Shown here in pieces: positions 23,662 to 23,714 of a DNA stretch of 23,714 bases. The DNA comes from a virus. How positions within the stretch are numbered: position 1 is the first letter of the stretch; each line of letters starts with the position of its first letter. The position numbers and the translations under genes are program-made. The notes under the pieces were generated by a model. It worked only from the letters and a program-made list of their open reading frames with translations. It had not been told where the DNA came from and did not search any database. Where the stretch lies: the IMG/VR virus record IMGVR_UViG_3300047510_000269, positions 1 through 23,714 of that record, one strand, 5' to 3'.

Positions 23662-23714
23662 ATGAAATATGTAATCGTTTCTTATTCTGACGTTCCTAGC
23701 AGAGATACTCAAAC
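23662..23714 (+). CDS. Start of a rightward gene, truncated by the window end
   Basis: ATG 23662 follows GAGGTGACTT, a good ribosome site, 41 bases after the expected transcription start. The visible part is MKYVIVSYSDVPSRDTQ, open to the end of the window. It is too short to assign a family; the beta-strand-like start KYVIVSYSDV suggests a cytoplasmic protein. As the first gene of the divergent transcript it is likely early-expressed. Confidence 0.6.
   Translation, partial: MKYVIVSYSDVPSRDTQ

Overview
The window is part of the genome of an uncultured tailed dsDNA phage. It has a siphovirus-type (long, non-contractile, lambda-like) tail and almost certainly infects a bacterium: most genes have recognisable Shine-Dalgarno sites, and the right end carries a good sigma70-type promoter. 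The DNA is AT-rich. Modules in the tail proteins (YYV-type segments, GTGTA segments, QPNITSVG fibre repeats, collagen-like Gly-X-Y) are of the kind common in aquatic environmental phages; I cannot name the host.

Layout. Essentially every gene from 22737 down to 3 is on the minus strand, so the late cluster reads right to left. At 20028-22737 are small genes of mostly unknown role (a Cys/His-rich zinc-finger-like protein, an overlapping 47-aa basic protein, a DUF115/MptE-like protein, a 100-aa GGT-VGxxRA protein). The packaging and head genes follow: small terminase, large terminase, an HNH homing endonuclease gene, an acidic 103-aa protein, portal, a NUMOD3-type homing-endonuclease-like gene, scaffold-like protein, and the major capsid protein (MCP). 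Then come neck and tail genes: two connector/terminator candidates, major tail tube, a strong intrinsic terminator, the G/GT-type tail chaperone pair, an HK97-gp10-like protein, tape measure, two distal-tail proteins, a GNAT acetyltransferase, a gpJ-like tail-tip protein, a small protein, a collagen-like fibre and a final structural protein.

The main discovery is that the MCP gene is split. Exon 1 (14407-14568, 54 codons) and exon 2 (13238-14143, 301 codons plus stop) are separated by a 263-nt group I intron (14144-14406). Its P, Q, R and S core elements, P1, P10, P2-P9 helices and splice sites can be read by eye. It has no ORF of its own, while two free-standing homing-type genes lie in the same head-gene block (about 1 kb and 3.3 kb upstream of it).

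Regulation. Seven copies of an NATAAATA motif (as in T4 and cyanophage late promoters) occur on the minus strand, six of them in or at the short gaps between genes, suggesting separate late transcription units. The 64-aa and chaperone genes follow a rho-independent terminator placed after the tail-tube gene.

The right-hand 924 bases (22738-23661) contain no convincing gene but are dense in inverted and direct repeats, including a multi-branched foldable segment. This is a candidate structured RNA or replication origin. At its right edge a TTGACA-N17-TACTAT promoter drives the only plus-strand gene, which is cut by the window end. The region is therefore the divergent switch between late (leftward) and probably early (rightward) transcription.
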